64,000 nt of DNA from Pseudomonas tremae (GCF_001401155.1 NZ_LJRO01000024.1:64499-128498), one strand, 5' to 3'; positions 50,151 through 60,170 are shown, counted from the stretch's first letter. Notes: a model not told the origin generated them from the letters alone. Program-made: numbers and translations.

Positions 50151-50768
50151 TCAGTCGCGGATCAGCAGGTGCGCAGGCGTCGGGTTATAGCCGTTGCATG
50201 GATTGTTCAGCTGCGGGCAGTTGGAAATCAGCACGATCACGTCCATTTCGGCGCGCAGCTCGACGTACTTGCCGGGCGCGGATATGCCGTCCTCAAAGGT
50301 CAGGCCGCCTTCGGCTGTCACAGGCACGTTCATGAAGAAGTTGATGTTCGGGCCGATGTCGGCCTTGGTCAGGCGACCGTCATGCAGGCAGGCGCGCAAG
50401 TAGTTGTCGCGGCAGCTGTGCATGTGGCGTTTTTCCAGCGCGTAACGCACGGTGTTGCTCTCTTGGGCACACGCGCCACCCAGCGTGTCATGACGACCGC
50501 AGGTGTCATCGACAATAGTCAGCATCGGCTGGCCGAGGTTGGAAAACAGCACGCTGCCGGTGGTCAGGTAAACGCTGTTTTGCCGGCGCAGGGTGCGCTG
50601 CACGTCGTAGCGTTCGCGCGGGTTGGCGAGGCTGAAAAACAGTGTGTCGACCGCCTGATTGCCCTCCAGGTCGAGAATGCGCACGGTCTGTCCGGCCTTT
50701 ACTTCGGCCAGAAACGGTTCGCCAGCCGCAATGGTCGCGTCGCAGGAGTGATGATTATGTGAGTTCAT
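50151..50768 (-). CDS. cgdB: Carboxyguanidine deiminase subunit / UAAP2 (DUF1989)
   Basis: A 205-residue DUF1989 protein, annotated in many genomes as urea amidolyase-associated protein 2. Family features are [14 protein letters not shown], a metal-site-like [17 protein letters not shown], and a C-terminal [18 protein letters not shown]. With the next-door UAAP1 it forms carboxyguanidine deiminase, releasing ammonia and giving allophanate. Which subunit is A or B is uncertain. It lies 11 bases after UAAP1. Confidence 0.88.
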   Translation of the reverse strand: MNSHNHHSCDATIAAGEPFLAEVKAGQTVRILDLEGNQAVDTLFFSLANPRERYDVQRTLRRQNSVYLTTGSVLFSNLGQPMLTIVDDTCGRHDTLGGACAQESNTVRYALEKRHMHSCRDNYLRACLHDGRLTKADIGPNINFFMNVPVTAEGGLTFEDGISAPGKYVELRAEMDVIVLISNCPQLNNPCNGYNPTPAHLLIRD

Positions 50769-50779
50769 GACGAGGCTCC

Positions 50780-51505
50780 TCAGGCGAACAGGCGGTCAGT
50801 GTTGATAAAGCCGCGCTCGTTTTCCGGGCGCGATGTGCGGCAGTGCTCGGCAACGCTGGCGTCGGCTTTCATCCAGCCGAGTTTGAGCGGTTGTGGAGCG
50901 TATTCTGGGTTGGGGTCCATCGGGTGTTGCAGCGCGGTGAGCACCACCAGCGTGTCCATCGGCGCATACAGCTCGATGTAATCACCGGCTTTCGAGTTGT
51001 TCGGGGCGAAATGCAGCTTTCCTGCTTCGTCCACATCGACGCGGCTGAACAGGTTGAGGGTCATCAGCAGGTCGGACAGCCCCAGCCCCCATTTGCCCAG
51101 CTCGACGAGCAGGTTATCGACGCCATTGCGAAAGAAACCGTTACGCAGTTCCTGATAACGCCCTTGGCCGTATTTTTCAGCGACTTCCTGGGCGTTGAGC
51201 ACGCCACCGATGCTGTCGCTCCAGCCGCAGGTGTCGGTGACGATCGCGGCCAGTACGCGACCCATGTCTGAATACAGGCAGTGGCCGTTACTGAGCCTGG
51301 CGGTGTGCTGGCATTTGAGGCTGTCCGGCAGGTTCAGACGCTCGGTCTTTTCGTGAGCGTTGAGCAGGGTGAGGCTGACGTTGGCGTTGCCGCGCAAATC
51401 GGTCAGGCGTAACAACTCGCCGCGCTTGAGGACAAACGAGCGATGGCCGCCACCGGGCAGCAGTTCTTCGGCAAAAACCGGGTACAGCGTGGTCGAGTCA
51501 GTCAT
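50780..51505 (-). CDS. cgdA: Carboxyguanidine deiminase subunit / UAAP1 (DUF1989)
   Basis: A 241-residue DUF1989 paralogue (urea amidolyase-associated protein 1). It shares [35 protein letters not shown] and a C-terminal [16 protein letters not shown] with its partner. It is coupled to the ABC ATPase gene by a four-base ATGA overlap. The pair converts carboxyguanidine to allophanate. A/B naming is tentative. Confidence 0.88.
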   Translation of the reverse strand: MTDSTTLYPVFAEELLPGGGHRSFVLKRGELLRLTDLRGNANVSLTLLNAHEKTERLNLPDSLKCQHTARLSNGHCLYSDMGRVLAAIVTDTCGWSDSIGGVLNAQEVAEKYGQGRYQELRNGFFRNGVDNLLVELGKWGLGLSDLLMTLNLFSRVDVDEAGKLHFAPNNSKAGDYIELYAPMDTLVVLTALQHPMDPNPEYAPQPLKLGWMKADASVAEHCRTSRPENERGFINTDRLFA

Positions 51506-52284
51506 TGAACGGGCTCCTCTGAAACGTTGATCAGCGAATCGATGGCAGCGCGTTCGGCGCGGCGTTCGCTGTTGAGGGGGATGTCATAGGTGATGCGCGC
51601 GCCATATGCCCCCGGTTCATGCGGGTCGTGGCGCACCTTGTCGAACACCAGCAGGCGGGTGCCGAGGTTGAAGCCTTCGGACAGGTCGTGGGTGACCATG
51701 AATACGGTCAGTTTTGTCTCGCGCCACAGCTCCAGCAGTAAATGGTGCATGTCCTTGCGAATGCCGGGGTCGAGCGCGCCGAACGGCTCATCCAGCAGCA
51801 AAATGCGAGGTTTCATGATCAGTGCCTGGGCAATCGCCAGCCGTTGTTGCATGCCGCCGGACAGCTGCGTCGGGTACTTTTCCAGCGCGTGGCCCAAGCC
51901 GACCTTGCTCAACAGCTGCGCGGCCTGCTCACGCGCCTCGCGTTTGGCCTGACCGAACAGCCGGCCGAGCCAAGCTGCGCGTGGCAGCTCAAGGCCCAGC
52001 GCCACGTTGTCGAGCACCGACAGGTGCGGGAACACCGAGTAGCGCTGGAAGACCACGCCCCGGCTGGCGTCCGGTTCATTGAGCAGCGCTTGGCCGTCCA
52101 GCGTGATCAGGCCGCGGCTCGGGGTTTCCTGGCCCAACAGCAAGCGCAGGAAGGTCGATTTGCCACAACCCGATGCGCCCACCAGGGTGCAGAACTCCCC
52201 CTCGGCGACGTCCAGATTCAGGCCTTCAAGCACCACCTGATCGTCGTATTGCTGCCAGACATTACGCACACTGATAAAACTCAT
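51502..52284 (-). CDS. ABC transporter ATP-binding protein (guanidine operon)
   Basis: A 260-residue ATPase of the nitrate/taurine type. Walker A is GASGCGKSTFLRLLLG, the signature LSGGMQQRLAIAQAL, and Walker B ILLLDEPFGALD, with an H-loop in VTHDLSE. It energises import with the adjacent permease and binding protein. ATG 52284 overlaps the permease stop by four bases. The likely cargo is guanidine or a related nitrogen compound, inferred from the riboswitch. Confidence 0.92.
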   Translation of the reverse strand: MSFISVRNVWQQYDDQVVLEGLNLDVAEGEFCTLVGASGCGKSTFLRLLLGQETPSRGLITLDGQALLNEPDASRGVVFQRYSVFPHLSVLDNVALGLELPRAAWLGRLFGQAKREAREQAAQLLSKVGLGHALEKYPTQLSGGMQQRLAIAQALIMKPRILLLDEPFGALDPGIRKDMHHLLLELWRETKLTVFMVTHDLSEGFNLGTRLLVFDKVRHDPHEPGAYGARITYDIPLNSERRAERAAIDSLINVSEEPVQ

Positions 52285-53096
52285 GCGCGGGCTCCTTCGT
52301 ACCAGGGAAAGGCGCGTCGGGTCAGAGCTTTCAGGCCCCAGTCCATCAGCCAGGCGAGCAGGGTGATCCACACCACATAGGGCAGAATCACATCCATCGC
52401 CAAGTAGCGCCGAACCAGAAAGATCCGGTAGCCCAGGCCGTCAGTCGACGCGATGGCCTCTGCGGCGATCAGGAACAGCCACGCCGAGCCGAGCACCAGG
52501 CGAAGGGCAATCAATAGGCGCGGCAGCAATTGCGGCAGAACCACCCGCAGGATCAGTGTCCAGGTCGTGGCACCCAGGGTTTGCGCCTTGATCAGCAGCT
52601 CGACCGGGATTTCCCGGGCGCGTTGTTCCAGGTCGCGGGCCAGAATCGGCGTGATGCCGATCACGATCAGCATCACTTTCGACAGCTCGCCCAGACCGAA
52701 AACGATGAACAGGATCGGCAGAATCGCCAGCGGCGGAACCATCGAAAGCACTGTCAGCAAGGGCGACAAGGGCGCGCTGAACAGCGGCAGGATGCCCGCC
52801 GCGATACCCAGGCAAAGCCCCAGCAGCGCACTGATGCCCAAGCCGATAGCAAGTCGCTTGAGGCTCGACGCAGAGTCTTGCCACAGCAGGTAGTCGCCAG
52901 TACGAGCGTCGGCGGTGAACGCTACGCGTTTGACCGCATCGGCCATCTGCACTGCGCTGGGCAGCAGCTTGTCGGTAGGGTTCTCCGCAAGCCTTGTGGC
53001 CGAGCCCATGAAGTAGGCGAACAGCAGCAGGGCAAACGGCAGGATCACCAGAATCAGGCGACCGGCGCGATCCGGATGGCGGTTTATCAAACGCAT
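52281..53096 (-). CDS. ABC transporter permease (guanidine operon)
   Basis: A 271-residue inner-membrane permease of the taurine/nitrate class with about six membrane segments. The EAA-like loop is in RAREIPVELLIKAQTLGATT. It is sandwiched between the ATPase (four-base overlap) and the binding-protein gene (27 bases). It probably works as a homodimer. Confidence 0.9.
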   Translation of the reverse strand: MRLINRHPDRAGRLILVILPFALLLFAYFMGSATRLAENPTDKLLPSAVQMADAVKRVAFTADARTGDYLLWQDSASSLKRLAIGLGISALLGLCLGIAAGILPLFSAPLSPLLTVLSMVPPLAILPILFIVFGLGELSKVMLIVIGITPILARDLEQRAREIPVELLIKAQTLGATTWTLILRVVLPQLLPRLLIALRLVLGSAWLFLIAAEAIASTDGLGYRIFLVRRYLAMDVILPYVVWITLLAWLMDWGLKALTRRAFPWYEGARA

Positions 53097-53123
53097 GGCA
53101 ATGACCTTTCTACTGAGCGTGGT

Positions 53124-54191
53124 TTACAACTTGCCGTCGGCGGCCATCTGCACGTAGCTGGGGTCAAAGTGCAGCTTGAGGTTGGCCTTGTCGCCGACGA
53201 TCACACCGTTTGCGAACGACATGCCGACCGCGTTCGCGTCGCGCGCGCCTTCGCCGAGCAGGCCGTGGGCGAATGAGAAGTCGGCGACTTTGCGCTGGGT
53301 TTCAGGTAACTGGCTGCTGGTGGCGAACTCAAGCGCTTCCTTGGGCGTGGCAAACAGCTTGGTAGTGTCCAGCTGCGCCTGGAAACCGGCCAGGTCAGTG
53401 CCTGACGCCTTGGCCATGTGTTCCAGAGCGGCCTTGGCCTGGGCGTTTTTGGCGTTCATCAGGCCGACTACTTCAAACCATGCGCCGGTCAGGGCTTTGC
53501 CCAGTGCCGGGTTGTCTTTCAGGGTTTGGGTGTTGACGACCATCATGTCCATGATCTCGCCAGGGATCTGGCTGGAGTTGAACACTTCAGTCACGCCAGG
53601 CTTGGCCTTGATGTCCGACAGCATCGGGTTCCAGGTGGTAACCGCCTGCACGTCATCGGTGTTGAAGGCTGCCGAGATATCGGCATCCGAGGTGTTGACG
53701 ACCTTGAGGTCCTTTTCGCTGAGCTTGACGCTGTCCAGCGCGCGGGCCAGCAGGTAATGGGAAACCGACAGCTCAACCAGATTGACGTCCATGCCTTTGA
53801 GGTCGGCCACTTTCTTGCCTTCGCCCTTGATCACCACGCCGTCGTTGCCATTGGAAAAGTCGCTGACGACCAGTGCAGTGCTTTCCACGCCGCCCGCAGC
53901 CGGGATGGTCAGGGCGTCCATGTTGGTCATGGTGCAGCCATCGAACTGGCCGGCGGTGTATTGGTTGATGGATTCGACGTAGTCATTGAGCTGGGTGACA
54001 TCGATCTTGATGCCGTACTTTTTCGCCCACTTGTCGACGATGCCTTGGCTACCTGCGTATTCCCACGGCATCCAGCCTGCGTAGATGGTCCAGCAAACGT
54101 TGAAATGATCTTTCTGGGCGGCATTCGCCGAGAGGCTCAACGCAGCAAGCAGGCCTGCAGTGAGCAGACCGAAAAGACGAGGCTTTTGCAT
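53124..54191 (-). CDS. ABC transporter substrate-binding protein (guanidine operon)
   Basis: A 355-residue periplasmic protein. A signal peptide (about 1-24, ending SANA) precedes an NMT1/taurine-type binding fold starting FNVCWTIYAGWMPWEYA. Such proteins are often called 'putative urea ABC transporter substrate-binding protein'. The guanidine-I riboswitch directly upstream makes guanidine, or something that yields it, the better guess. It is the first gene of the operon. ATG 54191 is chosen for the signal peptide; the frame is open upstream to 54233. Confidence 0.88.
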   Translation of the reverse strand: MQKPRLFGLLTAGLLAALSLSANAAQKDHFNVCWTIYAGWMPWEYAGSQGIVDKWAKKYGIKIDVTQLNDYVESINQYTAGQFDGCTMTNMDALTIPAAGGVESTALVVSDFSNGNDGVVIKGEGKKVADLKGMDVNLVELSVSHYLLARALDSVKLSEKDLKVVNTSDADISAAFNTDDVQAVTTWNPMLSDIKAKPGVTEVFNSSQIPGEIMDMMVVNTQTLKDNPALGKALTGAWFEVVGLMNAKNAQAKAALEHMAKASGTDLAGFQAQLDTTKLFATPKEALEFATSSQLPETQRKVADFSFAHGLLGEGARDANAVGMSFANGVIVGDKANLKLHFDPSYVQMAADGKL

Positions 54192-54250
54192 GTCGAGAAA
54201 TCTCCAGTAGTGAAAAAAGGCGGCCAGGAGCAACGTGACACCACTGGTGT

Positions 54251-54349
54251 CCCTGTCTCCCGGGCTTTTGTCCCGCCGTGTAACCTCTACTGGAGGTCGC
54301 CAACTCTCGGACCAGCCACTTGCCTGTCGGCAAGCCGGAACCCTAGTCG
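54251..54349 (-). promoter_or_regulatory. Guanidine-I (ykkC) riboswitch
   Basis: On the minus strand the conserved ykkC blocks appear in order: CGACTAGGGTTCCGGC, then GGCTGGTCCGAGAG, then ACACGGCGGGACAAAAG followed by CCCGGGAGACAGGG. Length and order fit the guanidine-sensing class I RNA. It begins about 60 bases upstream of the binding-protein start, so guanidine turns on the whole operon. No obvious terminator stem with T run follows, so control may act on translation or by another stem. Confidence 0.95.
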
Positions 54350-54762
54350 GCTATTGCAAATTGTGGTGCCGCGAACCTGTGTTGACTCCTGCACGTGAGT
54401 TATCAAGCGAGAGTTGTGCCAACTCTTTGCACGCCTTGATTTTGAAGGCTGCATGGCAAATCGTTACTGGCCTGCAGGAATGAGGCTGCCTTGTGCTGGT
54501 GCGGGATGCACCGGGATGAAGCGCGAGCACGTTTGATGGAGTGAAATGTTTTGTAGCATCTTTGCGGAACGCTCAAACCGCTCCGCAAGTCTTTGTTTCA
54601 CGGCCATTCCAGCCCGGATCTACACGCTTCACGCGGCTTTATAAAAAGCGCGTAAAGGGCACTAGAAAGGCTTTTCGCTGTCTGATTTTCTGTCCGCCAG
54701 CCTGTTTGGTGGACGCCGACCAGCGTCGCTGGTTTGTGCCAATCGCGGTCCAGGAGGCCGCC
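54350..54762. other. Promoter region between the riboswitch and the lipoprotein gene
   Basis: A 413-base gap holding the promoter of the guanidine operon on the minus strand and the leader of the lipoprotein gene on the plus strand. A stem TTGCGGA (54562-54568) and TCCGCAA (54582-54588) is the clearest structure. No gene is seen. Confidence 0.5.
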
Positions 54763-55248
54763 ATGTATCGAAGACCCTTGCTTATCACGTTGCTGACCCT
54801 TTTCCTTGCCGGTTGCTACGCAGGCCCTGGTTACTATGAATCCGACGTGTACACACAACCGACTACCGTTGTTCGCGGCAGCGCTTACGCGTATGACAAC
54901 GGCTATAACACAACTTATTACCAGGAACGGCGTATCTACGTAGCACCGCAACCACGCTATTACGAACAACCGCGTTACTACGCTCCGGCACCGCGCTATT
55001 ACGCGCCACCCCCTGTGCCGCGCTATTACCAGCCGGGGCGTCCACCGGGCTATGGCTGGAGACATGACGGGTTCCGCCGCAATGACGGGTTTGGTGGTAA
55101 TGGCGGTTTCGGACGTAATGACGGCTTTCGCGGGGACCGTGGCAATCGCGGCTGGGATGACCACGGCGGTCGTGGCGGGCGAGATGGCCGCGATGGTCGC
55201 GACCACGGCAGAGGCGGGCGCGGCGATGGCCGTGGCGGCCATCGGTAG
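54763..55248 (+). CDS. Tyr/Pro- then Gly/Arg-rich lipoprotein
   Basis: A 161-residue protein. A lipobox ([10 protein letters not shown]) puts the mature N-terminus on a membrane. The middle is Tyr/Pro-rich ([18 protein letters not shown]) and the C-terminus is Gly/Arg/Asp-rich ([15 protein letters not shown]). AGGAGG lies before ATG 54763. Function unknown; the low-complexity tail may bind polyanions or the cell wall. The frame is open upstream, but no good start is there. Confidence 0.78.
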   Translation: MYRRPLLITLLTLFLAGCYAGPGYYESDVYTQPTTVVRGSAYAYDNGYNTTYYQERRIYVAPQPRYYEQPRYYAPAPRYYAPPPVPRYYQPGRPPGYGWRHDGFRRNDGFGGNGGFGRNDGFRGDRGNRGWDDHGGRGGRDGRDGRDHGRGGRGDGRGGHR

Positions 55249-55406
55249 CTGAAACCTCACCCTGTCTAGTCTTGCTGCCGACGCACCGCGTCGGCATGCA
55301 TTTATGTAAGTTTTGCTTCCGGCCTTGGACGCGCATCGCGCATCCAGCATTGACTTTGCTGCCGGGCTTTCCTAGTGTCCGCGCATTGTTTTTAGCGGAT
55401 GTAACC

Positions 55407-56099
55407 ATGACTAGCGACGACCGCATCAAGCTTGAGCCAAGCTGGAAAGAAGCCTTGCGTGACGAATTCGAACAACCCTATATGGCTCAATTGCGTGAGT
55501 TTCTGCGTCAGGAGCATGCGGCCGGCAAGGAAATCTATCCGCCCGGACCGCTGATTTTCAATGCGCTGAACTCGACGCCGCTGGATAACGTGAAAGTGGT
55601 GATCCTCGGTCAGGACCCGTATCACGGTCCCAATCAGGCACACGGTCTGTGCTTTTCGGTTCAACCGGGCGTGCCGACGCCGCCATCGCTGGTCAACATC
55701 TATAAAGAGCTCAAGCGCGACCTGAATATCGATATTCCGAACCACGGTTGCCTGCAATCGTGGGCTGATCAGGGCGTGCTGATGCTCAATACCACCCTGA
55801 CGGTCGAGCGCGCCAATGCTGCGTCTCATGCGGGAAAGGGCTGGCAGCATTTTACCGACCGAATCATTCAGGTGGTCAGTGAGCATCAACCACATCTGGT
55901 CTTTCTGTTGTGGGGCGCTCATGCGCAAAGCAAGCAGAAGCTGGTCGATGCGACCAAGCATCTGGTGTTGACGTCCGTCCATCCTTCACCGCTCTCGGCC
56001 TATAAAGGCTTTTTGGGCAACGGGCACTTCGGGCGTGCCAATAAGTACCTTGAGCAAAACGGCCTGGCGCCGATCGACTGGCGACTGCCTGCGCTTTGA
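55407..56099 (+). CDS. ung: Uracil-DNA glycosylase
   Basis: A 230-residue family 1 uracil-DNA glycosylase that excises uracil from DNA. The catalytic Asp is in [20 protein letters not shown] and the His in [23 protein letters not shown] 55407 gives the family N-terminus; the frame is open to 55272. It stands alone, convergent with the AbrB-family permease gene. Confidence 0.96.
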   Translation: MTSDDRIKLEPSWKEALRDEFEQPYMAQLREFLRQEHAAGKEIYPPGPLIFNALNSTPLDNVKVVILGQDPYHGPNQAHGLCFSVQPGVPTPPSLVNIYKELKRDLNIDIPNHGCLQSWADQGVLMLNTTLTVERANAASHAGKGWQHFTDRIIQVVSEHQPHLVFLLWGAHAQSKQKLVDATKHLVLTSVHPSPLSAYKGFLGNGHFGRANKYLEQNGLAPIDWRLPAL

Positions 56100-56128
56100 G
56101 TGGGGCGCTTGCGAACTGACTGAGTCGC

Positions 56129-57163
56129 TCAGTCGGCCAGCCGTTTGTTCCAGCGTCGGTACAGCGGCTCGGCCAGAAACAGCACGAACAGCAAGCGCAT
56201 GACCTGCATGGCCGTTACCAGCGGCACTGACAACTGCAGCACCTCGGCGGTCAGGCTCATCTCGGCGATGCCGCCGGGCATCATGCCCAGCGTCAGCGAG
56301 CGTAAATCCAGATTTGTGAGGGCGCTGAGGCCCAGTGCGGCCAGCGCTGCGATCAACATGGTCAGCGCAGTGCCGAGTAGCGTACGGGCCAGAAACGACG
56401 GTGCACGCCTGAAGAACTCCCGATTGAAATGACAACCCAGCCCGCTGCCGATCAGCAACTGGCCGAGCTGGCTGGCACCATTGGGCAAGCCGATTTTCAG
56501 ATTCCAGACCACGCTCACCACCGCGCTGAGCAGCAATGGGCCGAACAGCCACGGGTTGGGCTGTTTGAGACGCTGCCACAGCCAGGCCAGCGCCGCCCCG
56601 ACTGGCAGTAGAAATGCCAGCCAGCGCCAATCGACAACAGTGCTGTGTAATGCGGGCGCGCCATCACCCAGCAAGTACTTGAAAATCGCCGGCACACACA
56701 ACACCACCGCCAGCACCCGCAGGCTTTGCGCAGCGGCGACACTGCTGAGCCTGGCACCGTTGCGTGCGCCAAGGTTGACCATCTCTCCGGAACCGCCCGG
56801 CATGCTTGAGAAAAACGCAGTCGGGCGGTCTTCTCCGGTGCGCAGCATCAACCAGACGCCCACCAGGCACGACAGGCTGGTGACCAGTGCACCGATGAAA
56901 ATCAGGCCGAAATGCTCCAGTACCTGTTCGATGACCACCGGGGTGAAATGCAGGCCGATGCCGATTCCCACGATCAGCTGACCGCATTTTCGGCCGCCTG
57001 GAACTTGCCCGAGCTGCCAGGGCGTCAGGCAACGTACCAGTATGATTGCCAGTAACGAGCCAACCATCCACGGCAGCGGCCAGCCGACCTGACTGGCGAG
57101 GTAACCGCCCAGCAGGCCGACCAGTGGCGTTGCCCACCATTGACGCAAGGACGAATCAGTCAT
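56129..57163 (-). CDS. AbrB-family (PF05145) membrane protein
   Basis: A 344-residue protein with about ten membrane segments in two repeats, each containing a GGxGEMxxLxA-like motif (SMPGGSGEMVNLGARNG and MMPGGIAEMSLTAEVLQ). Members are named AbrB or 'ammonia monooxygenase' by old error; they are probably transporters. The ATG overlaps the tctA stop by eight bases, so it belongs to the tct operon and may help export or import of the same substrate. Confidence 0.85.
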   Translation of the reverse strand: MTDSSLRQWWATPLVGLLGGYLASQVGWPLPWMVGSLLAIILVRCLTPWQLGQVPGGRKCGQLIVGIGIGLHFTPVVIEQVLEHFGLIFIGALVTSLSCLVGVWLMLRTGEDRPTAFFSSMPGGSGEMVNLGARNGARLSSVAAAQSLRVLAVVLCVPAIFKYLLGDGAPALHSTVVDWRWLAFLLPVGAALAWLWQRLKQPNPWLFGPLLLSAVVSVVWNLKIGLPNGASQLGQLLIGSGLGCHFNREFFRRAPSFLARTLLGTALTMLIAALAALGLSALTNLDLRSLTLGMMPGGIAEMSLTAEVLQLSVPLVTAMQVMRLLFVLFLAEPLYRRWNKRLAD

Positions 57164-58670
57164 GCGTCGCAGCAGCCTGCTGTTTGGCGCGCTTGCGCCA
57201 GATACGGATCAGCGGGAACAGCAGCATGAACACGGTCACCACCCAGACGCCGAGGGTGATCGGGCTGGCCCAAAGAATCCCCAGCTCGCCGTTGGAAATC
57301 GACAGGGCGCGGCGCAGGTTCTGTTCCATCAGGCCGCCAAGGATGAAGCCGAGCAGGATCGGCGACAGTGGAAAGTCCAGCTTGCGCAGGATGTAACCGA
57401 AGATGCCGATGCCGACCATCAGGAACAGGTCAAACGTAGTGGCGTGCACCGCATACACACCGATGCCGGTGATGATCGCGATCACCGGCACCAGCGCCCA
57501 GTTCGGCACGGCGAGGATACGGGTGAAGATGCGGATCATCGGGATGTTGAGAATCACCAGCATGATGTTGGCGACGAACAACGAAGCGATCAGGCCCCAG
57601 ACGATATCCGGTTGCTGCTGAAACAACATCGGGCCGGGCGTGATGTTGTAAAGCGACAACGCGCCGATCATCACTGCCGTGGTCCCGGAGCCAGGAACGC
57701 CCAGCGTCAGCATGGGCACCAGCGCACCACAGGCCGTGGCGCCGATGGCGGTTTCCGGGGCGGCCAGACCGCGCATGTCACCCTGGCCAAACTTGCCACT
57801 GGCACCGGCGATACGTTTTTCGGTCATGTAGGCGACCGCACTGGCCAGCGTTGCACCGGCGCCCGGCAGTACGCCGAGGATAAACCCCAGCAGCCCGCAA
57901 CGAATGTTGACTGCAAAAACCGAGGCTGCTTCCTTGAAGTTGAACATCATGCGGCCGGTGGCTTTGACCGCCTCCTGACCTCGATGGGTTTTTTCCAGCA
58001 GCAGCAGAATTTCGCTGATCGAAAACAACCCCAGGACCAGCACCACGAACTGGATGCCATCCGTCAGGTGAATGTTATCGCCTGTGAAACGGTACACCCC
58101 GCTATTGGCGTCTATGCCTACTGCGGAGAGAAACAAGCCTATCAGTGCAGCGATGAACGTCTTGAGTGGCCTGTCACCGGCCATGCCGCCCAGACAGACA
58201 ATCGCAAACACCATCAGCACGAAATACTCCGCCGGGCCGAAAGCAATCGCCCATTTGGCGAGCAGCGGCGCGAACAACACCATGCCGCAGGTAGCGATGA
58301 ACGCGCCGATGAACGAGCTCCACGCCGACAGCGACAAGGCCACCCCGGCCAGCCCTTGGCGGGCCATCGGGTAACCGTCCAGGGTGGTCATGACCGTTGA
58401 CGCCTCGCCCGGAATGTTCAGCAGGATCGAACTGATCCGTCCGCCGTATTCACAACCCAGATACACAGCCGCAAGGAGAATCAGCGCCGACTCGGGCGGC
58501 AGACCCAAGGCAAAGGCTATAGGGATCAACAACGCCACGCCGTTGATCGGTCCCAGCCCCGGCAGCAGGCCGACGACGGTGCCGATCAGCGTGCCGGAAA
58601 GCGCAGTGATCAGGTTGTACGGGGTGAGCGCGACGCCGAAGCCCTGGCCCAGGTAGCTGAAAGTATCCAT
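57156..58670 (-). CDS. tctA: Tripartite tricarboxylate transporter large subunit TctA
   Basis: A 504-residue inner-membrane protein with about 12 membrane segments. The two TctA signatures are GLLPGLGPINGVALLIPIAF (about residue 40) and LGVLPGAGATLASAVAY with LGVPGSGTTAVM. It uses the ion gradient to move tricarboxylates delivered by TctC. ATG 58670 lies one base after the tctB stop. Confidence 0.94.
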   Translation of the reverse strand: MDTFSYLGQGFGVALTPYNLITALSGTLIGTVVGLLPGLGPINGVALLIPIAFALGLPPESALILLAAVYLGCEYGGRISSILLNIPGEASTVMTTLDGYPMARQGLAGVALSLSAWSSFIGAFIATCGMVLFAPLLAKWAIAFGPAEYFVLMVFAIVCLGGMAGDRPLKTFIAALIGLFLSAVGIDANSGVYRFTGDNIHLTDGIQFVVLVLGLFSISEILLLLEKTHRGQEAVKATGRMMFNFKEAASVFAVNIRCGLLGFILGVLPGAGATLASAVAYMTEKRIAGASGKFGQGDMRGLAAPETAIGATACGALVPMLTLGVPGSGTTAVMIGALSLYNITPGPMLFQQQPDIVWGLIASLFVANIMLVILNIPMIRIFTRILAVPNWALVPVIAIITGIGVYAVHATTFDLFLMVGIGIFGYILRKLDFPLSPILLGFILGGLMEQNLRRALSISNGELGILWASPITLGVWVVTVFMLLFPLIRIWRKRAKQQAAATHD

Positions 58671-58671
58671 G

Positions 58672-59130
58672 TCAGTTCTCCAGAACGCGAAGCAGGCCCA
58701 AAGGCAAGGGGACATCCATGGCCTTGTCGAACAGCAGGTAAAGGCCGACGCTCATCAGAATCACCACCACGACGCTGGGCAGCCAGCGCCCGCCGTACAG
58801 GCGCGCCATGGGAATGCCGATCAGAATGCTGCTGAGAATGAAGCCCAGCGGTTCGAACAACCCGGCGAAGATCAGCAGCAACACAATGCACAGGCCGATC
58901 TTGACCAGCGTTTCGCGATCCAGCGCAGGTTCCTCTTCGGTGTGGACAATGGCTGTAGGGCGAATCAACAGGTACAGCAGGGCGATGCCCATCAGCCCCA
59001 GCATCAACAAGGGAAAGGCGCGAGGGCCGACCGGTTCGTAGGAAAATGGCGCCTGATAAGGCCAGGCCATGAGGGCCAGGCCTGCGCACGCCAACAACAG
59101 CACGGCAGCGAAAATACGTTGTATGACCAT
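58672..59130 (-). CDS. tctB: Tripartite tricarboxylate transporter small subunit TctB
   Basis: A 152-residue protein with four membrane segments and a loop between TM2 and TM3, as usual for TctB. The last segment is followed by DKAMDVPLPLGLL, a family-typical end. It lies between tctC and tctA. Confidence 0.9.
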   Translation of the reverse strand: MVIQRIFAAVLLLACAGLALMAWPYQAPFSYEPVGPRAFPLLMLGLMGIALLYLLIRPTAIVHTEEEPALDRETLVKIGLCIVLLLIFAGLFEPLGFILSSILIGIPMARLYGGRWLPSVVVVILMSVGLYLLFDKAMDVPLPLGLLRVLEN

Positions 59131-59192
59131 GAGAAGCTCCTGAGTCGCGCCCGCTGTGCAGGCGCCACCGATAGTCAGTCAAGTGTGTTCGA

Positions 59193-60170
59193 TTACTGAA
59201 TCAGGCCGAATTCCTTGGCCATCAATTTGTAATCGGCTACCTGCTTCTTGACGTAGGTGTCCAGCTCCGCGCCGGTCATGGCGAACGGGAACAGCTCGCG
59301 CTGGTCACGCAGCTTGGCGAAGTCTTCCGAGGCCAGAATCTTGTCGAACGAGGCTTTCCACCAGTTGTAGTCTTCGTCGCTGACCTTTGGCCCGAGGTAG
59401 AAACCCCGCACCACCGGCCAGACGATGTCGTAGCCCTGTTCCTTGGCGGTGGGGATGTCTTTCATTTCCGGCTCGTCGAGGCGCTTGTCGGCAAACACGG
59501 CAAGCAGGCGCATGTCACCGCTCAGAATGTGCGGCATGGAGTCGGAGATGTCGGTGCTGCCTACCTGAATATGACCGCCGAGCAGCGCGGTGGCGATTTC
59601 GCCGCCACCTTCCAGTGCAACGTAGCGCAACGCACGCGGGTTGATACCAGCGGCTTTGGCGATCAGGGCAGTCTGCATCCAGTCCTGACTGCCTACCGTA
59701 CCGCCGGAGCCGATCACGACTTTGCTCGGGTCGGCTTTAAGCGCCTTGACCAGGTCGTCGAGGTTTTTATAGGGCGAGTCGCTTTTGACTGCGATAGCGC
59801 CATAACTGGTGCCTACGGCGGCGAGCCAGCGCACGGCGTTTTCATCGAAACGGCCGAATTTGCCTTGCGCCAGGTTCAGCAATGAGCCGCTGGACCAGGC
59901 GACCAGCGTGCCTGCATCTGCCGGGCGCTGAGCTACCACGGCGTTGTAGGCCACTGCACCGACGCCGCCGGGCATGTAGGTCACGCGCATGGGGGTTGTC
60001 AGAATCTTCTCGTTGATCAGCGCGCTTTGTATCAGCTTGCAGGTCAGGTCGAAGCCTCCGCCTGGTGACGCGGGAGCGATGCACTCCGGGCGCCTTGGCT
60101 CAGCGAGCAACTGGCTGGCAATCAGCATGCATCCGGCGGTGGCCGCTATGTGGCGCAGGGAAAATCTCAT
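59193..60170 (-). CDS. tctC: Tricarboxylate-binding periplasmic protein TctC
   Basis: A 325-residue Bug-family binding protein. A signal peptide (about 1-23) precedes the fold beginning PECIAPASPGGGFDLTCKL; the SGGTVGSQDWMQTAL loop follows. It captures citrate or related tricarboxylates. On the minus-strand mRNA just before the ribosome site is AAAAACAAAAAAA, which resembles an Hfq/Crc catabolite-repression target. It is divergent from tctDE. Confidence 0.92.
   Translation of the reverse strand: MRFSLRHIAATAGCMLIASQLLAEPRRPECIAPASPGGGFDLTCKLIQSALINEKILTTPMRVTYMPGGVGAVAYNAVVAQRPADAGTLVAWSSGSLLNLAQGKFGRFDENAVRWLAAVGTSYGAIAVKSDSPYKNLDDLVKALKADPSKVVIGSGGTVGSQDWMQTALIAKAAGINPRALRYVALEGGGEIATALLGGHIQVGSTDISDSMPHILSGDMRLLAVFADKRLDEPEMKDIPTAKEQGYDIVWPVVRGFYLGPKVSDEDYNWWKASFDKILASEDFAKLRDQRELFPFAMTGAELDTYVKKQVADYKLMAKEFGLIQ

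Noticed and set aside
54354..54373. Sigma-54-like promoter (GGCAC...TTGCA) before the guanidine riboswitch
   Set aside because: The GG-to-GC distance is one base longer than the strict spacing required.
54498..54512. GGTGC-GGGAT-GCACC inverted repeat as an NtrC site
   Set aside because: The arms are in the opposite order from the NtrC consensus (GCACC...GGTGC).
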